Shown here one piece after another: positions 1 through 9,725 of a DNA stretch of 64,000 nucleotides (positions are counted from its first letter, which is position 1; the number at the start of each line of letters is the position of its first letter). Made by a program: the position numbers and the translations under genes. The DNA is from Psychromonas marina (GTDB lineage Bacteria; Pseudomonadota; Gammaproteobacteria; Enterobacterales; Psychromonadaceae): contig NZ_BSPQ01000018.1 in assembly GCF_030161115.1 (NCBI RefSeq), forward strand, positions 36,653 through 100,652, read 5' to 3'. Under the pieces are notes generated by a model. The model was given only the letters and a program-made list of their open reading frames with translations, was not told the origin of the DNA and ran no database searches.

Positions 1-479
1 TTGGAAAAGGTAGCGACTTGTTCTGGTAATTGATCCCAATCCAATATCGGCTGTTTAACTAGAGAGCGATTATAAAAAAGCATGAGGTGATTACCTTGAA
101 AAAGAGGAATACCATAATTTGTGCCCTTTACTTTTCCAGAGTCTTTTACACGCACATCTATCTCAGACGAAACCCACTCATCTGGAACCGGCGATAATTT
201 TATATCTTTGTATAAACCAACAAAATCCCCAGGAATATATAACATATCGGGTAATTCTTCGGTATTAGCTTGGTTTACAATCACATCTCGCAGTTGAGGT
301 GATAAGAATTGATGTAGCTCTACTTCAATGCCAGTTTTCTTTTCGAATGCCTCAACCAGATGATTCATATATTCAGTATGTTGATGACCGTTCCAAAAAA
401 TTATTTTTTCAGCAGCGAACAACGGATTGAATACAAGTGAATTCAGGTACAGCAAACTGAATAAAATTAGCGATTTCAT
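1..479 (-). CDS. Extracellular solute-binding protein, family 1 (partial, cut by window edge)
   Basis: Only the first 159 codons are in the window; the gene runs off the left edge. It starts at ATG 479 with a signal peptide: KS, a hydrophobic core (LILFSLLYL...), then cleavage probably after FAA near residue 25. The mature part begins EKIIFWNGHQ and continues with VEAFEKKTGIEVELH, PDMLYIPGDFVGLYKD and YGIPLFQGNHLMLFYN. This is the pattern of periplasmic MalE/UgpB-like sugar-binding proteins of ABC importers. The substrate cannot be told, and the permease genes, if adjacent, lie outside the window. The family call is an inference from these motifs; the missing C-terminus could not be inspected. 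Confidence 0.75.
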   Translation of the reverse strand, partial: MKSLILFSLLYLNSLVFNPLFAAEKIIFWNGHQHTEYMNHLVEAFEKKTGIEVELHQFLSPQLRDVIVNQANTEELPDMLYIPGDFVGLYKDIKLSPVPDEWVSSEIDVRVKDSGKVKGTNYGIPLFQGNHLMLFYNRSLVKQPILDWDQLPEQVATFS

Positions 480-851
480 CTGAGTATTTCCATAAAAATT
501 GATACGTGATAAACAAAAAATCAAATAACGAGTTAAGTGGCTATTTTATAAGGCATTTACAACATTAAAAAGTGAAAATATGCCTGTTTTCAAATAATTG
601 CAATAATCATACAAAGCTACATCACACAGTCTAAATAAGACCCAATATTATACTCATTTTTACGCGTTTATTCACACCAACTTTTCATCCATCACACTAA
701 CTTAATCAATAAAAAACAACAAGATACAATAAAAATAAATTTAAAGCTTAAACGTTATAGGCATAACCGATACCTAGCATCAATAAAAACTATGACGGTA
801 TTAAATATAGACCCGAGAAATAAACATCAAAAATTAATCCAGGTTAATTTA
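480..851. other. Intergenic region, AT-rich
   Basis: 372 bases between the solute-binding protein gene and the TauE-family gene, both on the minus strand. It must carry the promoter of the binding protein near 490-600 and the end of the upstream transcript. I see long A/T runs but no convincing dyad, RNA gene or small ORF with a ribosome binding site. Confidence 0.5.
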
Positions 852-1616
852 TTAAGTGATATAGAAAAAATAAAGGGTAATGATGATACTCATAATAATG
901 ACCAATCGTCGTGTATACTGCTGAGAGACCCTCATCGATATGTGAGCTGAAAAGTATCCACCAAGTAAGGTGCCAACGAGCACAAAAGTGCCCTCTACCC
1001 AAGCGATAGAATCACTCAGCACAAATAGAAATATCGCGATCAAGGAGACGGTAGAAGAGACGACTAATTTAATGGCGTTCATTACATTCATGTCTGAATG
1101 CCCACACAGGGTTAAATAACTCAACACGATAATACCCAATCCCGCATTAAAGAAACCACCATAAATACAGATAGCTAAAAGGGTAATAGATAAAAACAAC
1201 AACCTAAAGCGAGTAGCATAACGGTTTTTTTCGGCGTAGGACTTTAACAACGCATTCGCCTGTGCACCAAATATAAACAATAAAGTGGCAAACAGTAATA
1301 ACCAGGGGACAGCTTGCTGAAAGACACTTTCAGATGTATTTAATAATAAATAGGCACCGCCCCCTCCTCCCACTAAGCTGCAGATGATAATCAAAAATAG
1401 CTCTTGGGGGCGATTCTTTAATTTATCTTTAAAGGCATAAACGCCACTTAGATAACCTCCGCAGGAAGCAAAGGTATTAGTAGCATTGGCAATAAGCGGT
1501 GGAACACCTACAAAAACCAGTGCCGGAAAAGTCACAAAACTCCCGCCACCCGCAATCGAGTTTAAAATTCCACCTATTATGCCGGCGACAAAAAGTAAAA
1601 CAAAATCTAGTATCAA
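852..1616 (-). CDS. TauE/SafE-family membrane permease (sulfite/organosulfonate exporter type)
   Basis: About 254 residues of almost continuous hydrophobic segments, fitting the 7-8 helix TauE/SafE (formerly DUF81) family. The first repeat carries the typical GGILNSIAGGGSF glycine-rich loop followed by FPALVFVGVPPLIANATN. Family members are inner-membrane anion exporters or importers for sulfite, sulfonates or related small anions; the actual substrate is unknown. The longest frame begins at 1664, but a strong AAGGAA sequence (about 1623-1628) sits 7 bases before a TTG codon at 1616, giving LILDFVLLF as the N-terminus and removing an implausible charged leader, so I place the start there. The S33 peptidase gene ends 63 bases upstream on the same strand. 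Confidence 0.8.
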   Translation of the reverse strand: MILDFVLLFVAGIIGGILNSIAGGGSFVTFPALVFVGVPPLIANATNTFASCGGYLSGVYAFKDKLKNRPQELFLIIICSLVGGGGGAYLLLNTSESVFQQAVPWLLLFATLLFIFGAQANALLKSYAEKNRYATRFRLLFLSITLLAICIYGGFFNAGLGIIVLSYLTLCGHSDMNVMNAIKLVVSSTVSLIAIFLFVLSDSIAWVEGTFVLVGTLLGGYFSAHISMRVSQQYTRRLVIIMSIIITLYFFYIT

Positions 1617-1679
1617 GCGATATCTTCCTTTAGATTTAAAATAACGTTCTGATCTTTGGCACAATACAAGGATAAGCCG

Positions 1680-2972
1680 TTAAGTGGGTAGGTTGTTTAT
1701 ATCCTGAACCAATTCAATTAGACGACCCAATATTTTCTCACCATCAACACCTAACCCATTGTGTTCATATTCATTAGTGAACCATGCTTTTGAGTTGGGA
1801 ATATTTGCTAACGTTTCTCGGCTGTAATCAAACTCAACGAACATGTCTTCTACATAAACAGCACAGGCAATTGGCACTTGGTTATTAGCCAGTACTTGGG
1901 GATCATACAAATCACACCAATCCTGTTTTTCCGCTAACAAATTTGCAGCTTCCTGTAACGGCTTCAAGGTGGCGAGTTGGTCAAACATCCATGGGTAAAC
2001 CATTTCTCCAGTAAACCAGAAGTCATCGCCCGATTTATAATTGAATTGATCAAACTGCCGCCTCACACGATGTGCAGACCAATTAGAGGCTTGCTGTTGA
2101 TTATAAATTGGCTCATGCAATAACGCGTAGATAGGATTGGTTAAATAGCTTTGCTCCTGTTGCATCTGATTTAAAAAACGATAACTCAGCTGCTTATCAC
2201 CATTAACAATCATAAACGCATTTTCTAGCAACATATAAAGCCCCATGTTGGCATTACCGCGCCCCAAGTTAATACCAATCAATTGAAACTGCTCGACGCT
2301 AAAATGCTGCCCATTGGGTAACAACACATTGTTTTCATCAAGAAATAAAGCAATCTCTTTACAAATCTGTTGTGCTGCGGGGAATTGAGCAAAAAAAGCG
2401 CTGTTTTTATCGATAACACGTTGATAGGTTGCTTGATAAACCTGATCCGCAGGCCGTGTAATAGAGGGTATTCCACCAGTAATATAACAGTGCGATAAAC
2501 TAGCAGGAAATAACGAAAGGTAAGTCAGTGTACAAAAACCACCAAAGCTTTGTCCTAACGTTGCCCATTTCTCAATACCAAGTTCGCTACGAATCGCTTC
2601 AGCATCCCGCACTATACTATCAGCACGAAAATGAGTCAGATATTGTGCTTGATGCGCAGGGCTTAGATGCGCTATTGATTGATAATCTATTGCGCTACTA
2701 TGACCCGTACCACGTTGGTCTAATAATAAAACACGATATTGTTTTAGCGCACGCTTCATCCAACCCGTGTTAGCACTTGCACGTGGCGATTCAAAACCTG
2801 GCCCGCCCTGCAGATAAACAAGCCAAGGTAGATCACTATCCTGTTTATCCAAAGCAACCAACTCACGAGCAAAAACATTGATTCGGTCTAGAGTGGGTTG
2901 CTGATGATCTAATGGCAATTGAAAATTGTGTTGACGATACACTACGTTATTATCGATGAATTGCGCTTGCAT
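1680..2972 (-). CDS. Alpha/beta hydrolase, proline iminopeptidase-like (peptidase family S33)
   Basis: 430 residues, the usual length of the longer prolyl aminopeptidase branch of S33. Visible landmarks are the oxyanion-hole motif QGGPG (55-59; HGGPG in most relatives), DQRGTG (85-90), the nucleophile elbow GQSFGG (140-145, Ser142) and a C-terminal YEHNGLG whose His404 is the likely catalytic histidine. Members cleave N-terminal proline or other residues from small peptides in the cytoplasm; there is no signal peptide. AGGA lies 8 bases before the ATG at 2972. The M32 carboxypeptidase gene just upstream on the same strand makes a peptide-degradation theme plausible. Substrate specificity for proline is inferred, not shown. 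Confidence 0.85.
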   Translation of the reverse strand: MQAQFIDNNVVYRQHNFQLPLDHQQPTLDRINVFARELVALDKQDSDLPWLVYLQGGPGFESPRASANTGWMKRALKQYRVLLLDQRGTGHSSAIDYQSIAHLSPAHQAQYLTHFRADSIVRDAEAIRSELGIEKWATLGQSFGGFCTLTYLSLFPASLSHCYITGGIPSITRPADQVYQATYQRVIDKNSAFFAQFPAAQQICKEIALFLDENNVLLPNGQHFSVEQFQLIGINLGRGNANMGLYMLLENAFMIVNGDKQLSYRFLNQMQQEQSYLTNPIYALLHEPIYNQQQASNWSAHRVRRQFDQFNYKSGDDFWFTGEMVYPWMFDQLATLKPLQEAANLLAEKQDWCDLYDPQVLANNQVPIACAVYVEDMFVEFDYSRETLANIPNSKAWFTNEYEHNGLGVDGEKILGRLIELVQDINNLPT

Positions 2973-3049
2973 GAAGTCGTTCCTGTGTTGAGTAATGATT
3001 TAGAGAAGAGGAAATTTGAACTGTTGATTATATTTTTTTTTACGTTTGC

Positions 3050-3081
3050 CCAACTTATTCGCCTTATTAAGAATAAGTTGG
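3050..3081. terminator. Hairpin downstream of the M32 carboxypeptidase gene
   Basis: Perfect 10-bp stem (CCAACTTATT at 3050-3059 pairing with AATAAGTTGG at 3072-3081) around a 12-nt loop, placed 19 bases after the carboxypeptidase stop codon. A run of T lies on its left flank in the + orientation, so on the minus strand it reads as A and there is no canonical U-tract. It may end the carboxypeptidase transcript or protect its 3' end. Confidence 0.4.
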
Positions 3082-3099
3082 ACTGTTCAAAAACACTAT

Positions 3100-4587
3100 T
3101 TAACCGAGGTAACGCTTAAATAAGTGTGCTTTGAAATGACTTGGATTTAACGTTTCACCCGTGGCTTGTTTAACTAGCTCATCGGTTGCTAACAAACTCC
3201 CCTTTTGCCATATATTTTCAGATAACCAATTGAAGATAGGTGATAGATCATTCGACTCTATCGCACTATCAACATCGACCGTTTGTTTCATGGTTGCCAT
3301 CTGTTGTGCTGCATACATAGCGCCTAAGGTGTAACTTGGAAAATAACCCATGCTGCCATCAGTCCAGTGAATGTCCTGCATACATCCATCTTTATAATTA
3401 CCCTTTGTGGATAGATTTAGGTACTTTTTCATACCGATATCCCATAGATCAGGTATATCTTGGTAGGTGATTTTTTGATTAATTAAATCGCGTTCTATTT
3501 CATAACGCAACATCACATGAGCAGGGTAAGTCACTTCATCAGCATCAACACGAATAAAACCAGGTTGTACACGCGTATAAATTTTTTGCAGATTATCAGC
3601 AGCAAAAATAGCAGGATCATTGTGGCTAAAATGTTTAACCGCTAATGGCGACAGTTTATGAATAAACGCATCACTACGCCCTAATTGCATTTCAAAAAAC
3701 AAAGACTGAGATTCGTGAATCCCCATCGAGCGCGCTTCTCCGACCGGCAAACCTGCTAGGTGCTTTGGCAAACCTTGTTCATAACGAGCGTGTCCTGTTT
3801 CATGTACGATGCCCATTAACGATTGCACAAAATCCTGCTCATCATAACGGGTGGTAATACGCACGTCAGAGGGAACGCCTCCGCAAAAAGGATGAGAACT
3901 AATATCAAGTCGACCATGGTTGAGGTCAAAACCAAGTAGATCCATCACCTCTTTACCAAGTGCATTCTGATCTTCAATTGAATATGTTTCACTTGGCTTT
4001 TTATAAACTTCAGATTTTTGTTTATCTTGAACGTCTTGTATTAGTCCCGGTAACCAGCCTTTTACATTATTAAAAATGCTATCAAGTGATTCACTTGTCG
4101 TACCCGGTTCATAAATGTCGAGCATCGCATCATAAGGAGAAACACCTAAGGACTCAGAGCGTATTTGTGCTTCCTCCTGAGTAAGTTCAACCACCGATTT
4201 CAAGTTTTTACTAAACCCATTCCAATCATTTTCAGGTCGTTGGCCTCGCCATGCATGCTCACATTTAGAACCCGCCAGTGATTTAGCTTTAACCAATGCT
4301 TCCGGTAACACTGTGGAGAGCTTATAAGTGCGTGCCATCTCCCTAACTGAAGCTTGCTGTTCGTTTGAAAGTGATTCATTAGCAACGTTATCTAATAATT
4401 CAGCAATCACCGGTTGAGTCGAAAGTTGATGAATATGTGTAGATAACTCAGCCATCGCCGCAGAACGCGCGTCATTTCCTCCCGAGGGCATCATTGCCGC
4501 TTGGTCCCAACCCGTAATCGCAGATAAATGTCTGAAGTGGTCTATTTTAAGAAAATGTTGTTTGAGTTTATTATAATTATTATGCAT
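3100..4587 (-). CDS. Thermostable-type metallocarboxypeptidase (Taq family, M32)
   Basis: 495 residues, matching the near-constant length of M32 carboxypeptidases. The zinc-binding HETGH motif is at 262-266, followed about 30 residues later by the IHESQSLFFE segment that supplies the third ligand region of this family. N-terminal HFRHLSAITGWDQAAMMP is also characteristic. The enzyme removes C-terminal residues from peptides in the cytoplasm. The frame opens at 4602, but AGGAGC lies just before the second ATG at 4587 and actually overlaps the leader codons, so 4587 is preferred. It probably works with the neighbouring S33 aminopeptidase in peptide turnover, though each has its own 100-bp-plus leader. 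Confidence 0.93.
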   Translation of the reverse strand: MHNNYNKLKQHFLKIDHFRHLSAITGWDQAAMMPSGGNDARSAAMAELSTHIHQLSTQPVIAELLDNVANESLSNEQQASVREMARTYKLSTVLPEALVKAKSLAGSKCEHAWRGQRPENDWNGFSKNLKSVVELTQEEAQIRSESLGVSPYDAMLDIYEPGTTSESLDSIFNNVKGWLPGLIQDVQDKQKSEVYKKPSETYSIEDQNALGKEVMDLLGFDLNHGRLDISSHPFCGGVPSDVRITTRYDEQDFVQSLMGIVHETGHARYEQGLPKHLAGLPVGEARSMGIHESQSLFFEMQLGRSDAFIHKLSPLAVKHFSHNDPAIFAADNLQKIYTRVQPGFIRVDADEVTYPAHVMLRYEIERDLINQKITYQDIPDLWDIGMKKYLNLSTKGNYKDGCMQDIHWTDGSMGYFPSYTLGAMYAAQQMATMKQTVDVDSAIESNDLSPIFNWLSENIWQKGSLLATDELVKQATGETLNPSHFKAHLFKRYLG

Positions 4588-4929
4588 TGATGCTCCTATC
4601 ATGTCAGTGCTTTCCTAGCTCCATATTGATGCCATGAAATAAAGCGCTGAGTTGGTAACTGTTTGTTTTATCGTTGGTTGTATAGCTAGTTTGAACTTAT
4701 TTTATTACATTAGCGACCCGCCGGGTAATTAATTAGACAAATACTTTCGCTGTTAGAAAACGTCGAATGAATCCGTTAGGCCTTCAGTTTCCTGCCTCAA
4801 ATCGGTACACCTTAGGTCTTGCTGAATGTAGTGTTGTGAATAGTAACGGGTCTATAAATGGAAGGTTAACTGTTGAGCTAAGATCATTGCCTATCAAGGC
4901 TGAAAAGTAATGATCTTAACGTAAACATA
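4588..4929. other. Intergenic region with a 41-nt hairpin
   Basis: 342 bases. A perfect 10-bp stem (TAAGATCATT 4879-4888 with AATGATCTTA 4909-4918) with a possible inner GCC/GGC pair follows the stop of the DUF1499 gene by 12 bases and probably ends that transcript, though no U-tract follows on the minus strand. A small GC-rich hairpin (ACCCGCCGGGT, near 4715) is also present. The remainder should hold the carboxypeptidase promoter; no ORF with a ribosome binding site was seen. Confidence 0.45.
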
Positions 4930-5379
4930 TTATTTATTATATAACGCTTTAAATTGATCGTAGCGCTGACGATTCACACCAAGGTCTGAATGGCCTGCAC
5001 GTGACTGAGAGCGAAAATGTACTTGCTTGGTTTGTTCATCAAGTAGAATTTCAACATCATCGTGAAAATGTAATTTAGGCGTCGTAAATACACTATAAAT
5101 GTAGTGGCTTTGTTGTTCCTGTATTTCATTGTTTCCCATGCTGCTCAGCGCGTCGATTACTGCACTCATTGTATCCTCTGCATCCGCTTTATACTGGAGG
5201 GGATCAACACGTTTATCCACTATATCTGTTTGACTCGACACTGCATTTGGCTTATCAGGCATTGGCGCTAGTTGTCCGGCTTTATGGCCTAAATGGCTTG
5301 GTGCAGTGATATTTTGCATCACTAAACGAGAGACAAATATAAAAGTGACGATAGCAATTAATATCAAGATAATTTTCAT
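4930..5379 (-). CDS. DUF1499 family membrane-anchored protein
   Basis: 149 residues from ATG 5379, which has AGGATG a few bases upstream; the frame extends to 5481 but the upstream part lacks a ribosome binding site. The N-terminus is a single hydrophobic anchor (KIILILIAIVTFIFVSRLV). The C-terminal half has the DUF1499 pattern: DTMSAVIDAL, YIYSVFTTPKLHFHDDVEILLD and FRSQSRAGHSDLGVNRQRYD. The family is of unknown function, usually a small periplasm-facing lipoprotein-like or membrane protein. The segment between anchor and domain is proline-rich and probably a linker. It is divergent from the degenerate GGDEF gene. Confidence 0.75.
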   Translation of the reverse strand: MKIILILIAIVTFIFVSRLVMQNITAPSHLGHKAGQLAPMPDKPNAVSSQTDIVDKRVDPLQYKADAEDTMSAVIDALSSMGNNEIQEQQSHYIYSVFTTPKLHFHDDVEILLDEQTKQVHFRSQSRAGHSDLGVNRQRYDQFKALYNK

Positions 5380-5684
5380 ATTACATCCTGTAAATTTTTT
5401 TGATGGTTTAAATAAATGATCATAACGAAACCAATTTAACATAGCTGGAGACCTAAAACACCGTGTTTTAAACTCATTCAAATCACTAGTATGATCAAAT
5501 AAAGACTAATTTGAGACTGATCGCATTATCCAATATTTTTTACCGGTAGTTGTTCATGCATTGCGCCTCACTTACCTGCGCGTCTCTCGCCATAGCGAAA
5601 CTCTCTGTACTAATGAAAAAATGGCACTGCAATTGCTATTAGTATCAACAGTGGATTCACACAACGGAACAGAGATTAAATAAT
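5380..5684. promoter_or_regulatory. Divergent promoter region with an 8+1+8 palindrome
   Basis: 305 bases between two divergent genes. At 5454-5470 TAAAACAC and GTGTTTTA form a perfect inverted repeat about a single C, operator-like in size. A weaker TCGC/GCGA stem lies near 5588-5599. No promoter boxes could be assigned with confidence and the protein that would bind the palindrome is unknown. Confidence 0.35.
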
Positions 5685-6614
5685 ATGTCACAGAATAATC
5701 GAGTTATAGAGCCATCAACATCAAGCACAAAACTGTTTGCGATTAAAAACCAGCAGCAATCAACACCTCCGCTAAGTAAAGATTTCAAAGGGGTTATGTC
5801 ACAAATGGATATTGCAGCTCCAGCAGATTTTAACCACGCTTTCGCGCAACAATGGCAAACAGCCGCAGACAAGAAACAACTACTTTCGGTATTACTTTGT
5901 GAGATTGATTATTATCCAGAATATGTTGAACATTATGGCATTCAAGGTGCATCTTTTATGCTTATTTCGATTGCATTGTCACTAAAAAATATTTGTGAGA
6001 AAAACCATTGTTTATTATCTTATAATGAACAACACGGTTTTACTATTTTAGCCAAAGGCACTACAGCTGTTGCAGTACAAGCTATTGGGGAGCGTTTATG
6101 CGAAGTCGTTGCCAACGCCAAGACAGAGCATAAACACACACAAGTAAATGACTTTATTACCCTTAGTGTCGGTATCTCATCTCTTTTTCCAACCACTAAA
6201 TCAATGTTACAAAATAATGCTAAAAACGCACTCAATGAAGCAAAGATTGCAGGTGGAAATAACGTCAATAGTCCTTCTTCTATGGCAGCTAAAAGCGAAC
6301 CTAAGGTTTATCATGCTGCTACTAATGAAACACAAAACATTGAGGAAAAGTCGGAGACAGAAAATCAAAAGATGAACACACAAAAACACGATATTTTTGC
6401 ACCTCAAGAAACACAATTAGAAAAGGATGTCCCTAAAGAAACAAAAACTTATCGTGGTCAAATTATTGAGAACAGTCAGAGGGTACAACCACAAGATGCA
6501 CTAAAATCGAACAAAGCTGCACTAGATGAAGGCGATATAGACACCACTACGAAAAATATCAAAAACAAAAAAAAGGCAGTAAGAATGTATCGCGGACAAA
6601 TAGTGACCGATTAA
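5685..6614 (+). CDS. Protein with a degenerate GGDEF-like domain and C-terminal YRGQ motifs
   Basis: 309 residues. Residues about 60-190 follow the fold pattern of a GGDEF domain: LSVLLCEIDYYPEYVEHYG stands where active enzymes have the metal-binding aspartate and the ND-YGH segment, ITLSVGISSLFPTT where they have the SIGIA strand, and AKNALNEAKIAGGNNV where they have the AD-ALY-AK-GRN helix. The signature itself is replaced by NEQHGF, so diguanylate cyclase activity is not expected. The C-terminal 110 residues are charged and low in complexity, with YRGQII at 256 and MYRGQIV ending the protein at 301-307. No membrane segment or signal peptide. A c-di-GMP-related scaffold or regulator is possible but unproven. 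Confidence 0.6.
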   Translation: MSQNNRVIEPSTSSTKLFAIKNQQQSTPPLSKDFKGVMSQMDIAAPADFNHAFAQQWQTAADKKQLLSVLLCEIDYYPEYVEHYGIQGASFMLISIALSLKNICEKNHCLLSYNEQHGFTILAKGTTAVAVQAIGERLCEVVANAKTEHKHTQVNDFITLSVGISSLFPTTKSMLQNNAKNALNEAKIAGGNNVNSPSSMAAKSEPKVYHAATNETQNIEEKSETENQKMNTQKHDIFAPQETQLEKDVPKETKTYRGQIIENSQRVQPQDALKSNKAALDEGDIDTTTKNIKNKKKAVRMYRGQIVTD

Positions 6615-6781
6615 TTATTTAAACTCTCTTTTCAAACCGTATAAATCGGCAAATAAGTTGCTTTAACTTGGTTGCTCGTCATTATTTCATGATCTAACTT
6701 TTCAGAAAATTAAGTATCATGTTTAATAGGTAATTTTAGCGAGGAGTGTAAAAGTATTAGTTTGCAAAAAGCCTCGCTACT

Positions 6782-7120
6782 TTACTCGCTACAGGGACAA
6801 CTAACAGCAGGAAAATAGCGGAGTTTATTTTGAGATAACAGATTAAAGACAATTTCAAGCTGTTGATTTAAGTAGTGACCAAACTCGACTTCAGTAGTAG
6901 GTAATATCTGTTTACTGCTCTCGTATAACCAACCTGCACAACCAAAGCCCACCAAGGGTAAATCGCTCGCTTGAATCCCTTGCTCTTCGGCAATTTCCAA
7001 TACCCATGAATCTGATTTTGATTGCAACAGCCATGAATACCCATTGACTGATCCGCTAGCTTCAACTGTATTAATAAATCGTAAACTGCCAGACCAATGG
7101 GTTCCTGAGATATGCACCAT
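6782..7120 (-). CDS. Small protein of unknown function
   Basis: 112 residues that I do not recognise. It is soluble-looking, with no signal peptide or membrane helix, and contains SGSLRFINTVEASGSVNGYSW, VGFGCAGWLYESSKQ and a C-terminal PCSE with a second cysteine two residues before it (SCPC). GGAG lies about 11 bases before ATG 7120, a little far. It sits alone between the GGDEF-like gene (convergent) and the chemoreceptor. Coding status is likely because the frame spans the space with no competing frame of the same quality on the other strand, but no family supports it. Confidence 0.5.
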   Translation of the reverse strand: MVHISGTHWSGSLRFINTVEASGSVNGYSWLLQSKSDSWVLEIAEEQGIQASDLPLVGFGCAGWLYESSKQILPTTEVEFGHYLNQQLEIVFNLLSQNKLRYFPAVSCPCSE

Positions 7121-7235
7121 ATTATTATATTCTCCAGTAATAAAGCGTTGTTGTAGGCAATTAAGATTATGTTGAGTAACAGCGTGATTTACGAATAGCT
7201 AAACCACACCGCTACTTTACATCAATAAAGCACAA

Positions 7236-9353
7236 CTAAACTTTAAACTGTCCAACTAATCGCTGCTGTTGTATCGATAAGCTTGCAATATTTTCGCCAA
7301 TCTGTTCAGAAGCAGTTGATTGCTCTAAAATGGATTCACTTAATTCACGAATATTGGATACATTAACATTCACTTCTGTTGAAACCGATTTTTGCTCTTC
7401 TGCTGCGTTAACTATCTCACTATTCATTCGCTGTATATCAGCAACAAAACTTGAGATATCGGTTAAGCTATTTACCGCCTGTTGTACTTGTTGCTCTGTT
7501 TCAACGGCGAGGTGATTACCCTCTGCAATCGCATTGGTTACGCTGCGAGTCCCCGACTGTAACTGTTCTATCACAATTCGAATTTGATCCACCGAGTCAT
7601 GTGTTCTGCTTGCTAACCCACGAACTTCATCGGCTACGACAGCAAAACCACGCCCCTGTTCTCCCGCACGTGCAGCTTCAATCGCAGCATTAAGCGCGAG
7701 TAAATTTGTCTGTTCTGAAATACTTTGAATAACAGACAGTATCTCATTGATATTGTTGCTATTTTTTTCAAGTTCATTCGCAACAGGAACAGCTTGTGCC
7801 ATTCTTTCTACCAACTCTTGCATTGAATTAGCTGACTGCTGTCCTACCAATTTCCCGGATTGCGCTGATTGATCAGCCTGAGAGGCCATTTTAACTGCAT
7901 ATCCAGCATTTTCTACGACCACTGCAGCTGTTTGAGTCATCTCTTCAGAGGCCGTTGCCACCATGTCGACTTCTCTAAATTGTGCCTCACTACCTTGACG
8001 TGATTGCACCGCAATATCACTCGCTTGTTGTGAGGTTTTACTCAACTCGTCAGCACTTTCAACAATCTGTTTAATGGTATCTTGAAGAGTATCTAAAAAG
8101 CGATTAAACCAAGTAGCTAACTCACCTACTTCATCCTGACTTTTAACATCAAGTCGTTGTGTTAAATCACCCTCACCACTGGCAATATCTTTTAAACGAT
8201 TAACGACATTCTTGATCGGTGCCACTAACTTCACGGCTGCAAACCAAATGACGATTAGACCAATAAAAGTAACAATAATGCCTGTTACTAACTGAAATCT
8301 AAATGTTTCCGATGCTTGCTTTTCAATCAGGCTATTAAGCGCAAGCGCATCAGCCATCACAGTATCACGGGGCATCGTAATGATAATCCCCCAATTGGTA
8401 GCGCCTAATTTAATGGGCATAAACACTGTTAACAGTTGTTCATCAGAGCTCCATTGTGACTGTGCAACGCCTTCTGCTAACCAGTCATTTAGTTTTGCAG
8501 GTAATCTTTCTTTAGCTGAACCATCATGACCTGCGATATTACCCGCTTGAGCAACAAGTAAGCCACTATTACTAACAATAGTAACCCCACCGGCACCATC
8601 AAATAATGCTTTATCAGCTTGCTGAGCATATTGTTGTAACAGATCAATCTTAATTTCAATGCCCATCACACCAATGATCTGTTGTGCTTTTCTTAGCGGT
8701 ACGGTAATGGTGGTCACGAAATTATTAGTATGTGAATAGGGTTCAAGCACACACATGCGCTGATTGTTAATACTGCAGGTATACCAACTATTATTTTCCT
8801 GACCGGTAGCAGAGAGGGAAGTATCTTTAATCTGTTGCTCATTTCTGATCTCTAAAATAGCTTCATTATTACTATTTTTATACCAATACGGTGAAAATCG
8901 CCCTGCATCATTTGAACTCACATACTCTGCAGTCACATAATTTGAATCTTCATCGTCGAGCATATTGGTTTCAAAGGTGGTAAATGCGCCATGCATATTA
9001 TCAAATGTCACTACTGAGCGTTTTAACAGTTCTGAAATAGACGTTCGCAACTCAGAGCTATTAGTGTAATTTTCTTCTGCATTAAACTGTAAAAAGATAA
9101 TACTTTCAGCAAGCATTTCAGCACGATACGTTGCTTCATCGAGGTATTTTTGTACGATTGAGGCTTGTGTATGCGCCGCACTCATAAGTAATTGTTCAGA
9201 TTGATTGCCAACCATCTGTGAACTTTGACGTTGTATGACTTGTTGATTTGATGATGAAGATAAAGATGTAAAGCCAATCAGTGATGTCGCGACGAGAAGC
9301 AGACAAAGCCCCGATAGCAACGTTATTTTCCACTGAACTGATAATGAACTCAT
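7236..9353 (-). CDS. Methyl-accepting chemotaxis protein
   Basis: 705 residues from ATG 9353, chosen because AGGG lies 7 bases upstream; the frame begins 20 codons earlier. A first membrane helix ([19 protein letters not shown]) is followed by a large periplasmic region of double-Cache type ([47 protein letters not shown]), a second helix ([18 protein letters not shown]), a HAMP domain ([27 protein letters not shown]) and the cytoplasmic signalling hairpin with its conserved tip [20 protein letters not shown]. It would sense a small periplasmic ligand and control CheA. The binding region keeps the dCache DxD-like features only loosely, so the ligand is unknown. It ends without a CheR-tethering pentapeptide. 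Confidence 0.95.
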   Translation of the reverse strand: MSSLSVQWKITLLSGLCLLLVATSLIGFTSLSSSSNQQVIQRQSSQMVGNQSEQLLMSAAHTQASIVQKYLDEATYRAEMLAESIIFLQFNAEENYTNSSELRTSISELLKRSVVTFDNMHGAFTTFETNMLDDEDSNYVTAEYVSSNDAGRFSPYWYKNSNNEAILEIRNEQQIKDTSLSATGQENNSWYTCSINNQRMCVLEPYSHTNNFVTTITVPLRKAQQIIGVMGIEIKIDLLQQYAQQADKALFDGAGGVTIVSNSGLLVAQAGNIAGHDGSAKERLPAKLNDWLAEGVAQSQWSSDEQLLTVFMPIKLGATNWGIIITMPRDTVMADALALNSLIEKQASETFRFQLVTGIIVTFIGLIVIWFAAVKLVAPIKNVVNRLKDIASGEGDLTQRLDVKSQDEVGELATWFNRFLDTLQDTIKQIVESADELSKTSQQASDIAVQSRQGSEAQFREVDMVATASEEMTQTAAVVVENAGYAVKMASQADQSAQSGKLVGQQSANSMQELVERMAQAVPVANELEKNSNNINEILSVIQSISEQTNLLALNAAIEAARAGEQGRGFAVVADEVRGLASRTHDSVDQIRIVIEQLQSGTRSVTNAIAEGNHLAVETEQQVQQAVNSLTDISSFVADIQRMNSEIVNAAEEQKSVSTEVNVNVSNIRELSESILEQSTASEQIGENIASLSIQQQRLVGQFKV

Positions 9354-9725
9354 ATTAATTCCCTTTAATACCCTAAATAGTGCTGAAATCTTATTATTAA
9401 AAATAATATTCAACTAATCCGTTTCCTGTGTGTTTATAACAACTTAGCGGGCATTAATAAAGCAATAATGACAAATAATTTATTTTAAGATGTTGATGTA
9501 AAAGATTAAACATAAAAAGTAAGGTTAATCTAAGTTTTCATACAAATTTAACCAATATAGATATTGAATTTATGATACGGATAAATAGCGTAAGGCAATA
9601 ACAACACGCAGTTAGCATCTCGAATTGAAGACTTAAAGGGAGGGATCTTTTTAAAGCAGGCCTTAGTAATCGTTTTTCAACGTAACACCAAGGCCTAATA
9701 ACAGGTCAATTTAAAATTGCTTTAA
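9354..9725. other. Intergenic region with a possible helicase terminator
   Basis: 372 bases between the chemoreceptor start and the helicase stop. At 9658-9696, AGGCCTT and AAGGCCT pair with an inner AACG/CGTT, and on the minus strand this is followed by GCTTTAAAAA, so it may end the helicase transcript. The A/T-rich stretch 9420-9600 should contain the chemoreceptor promoter; nothing else was seen. Confidence 0.4.
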
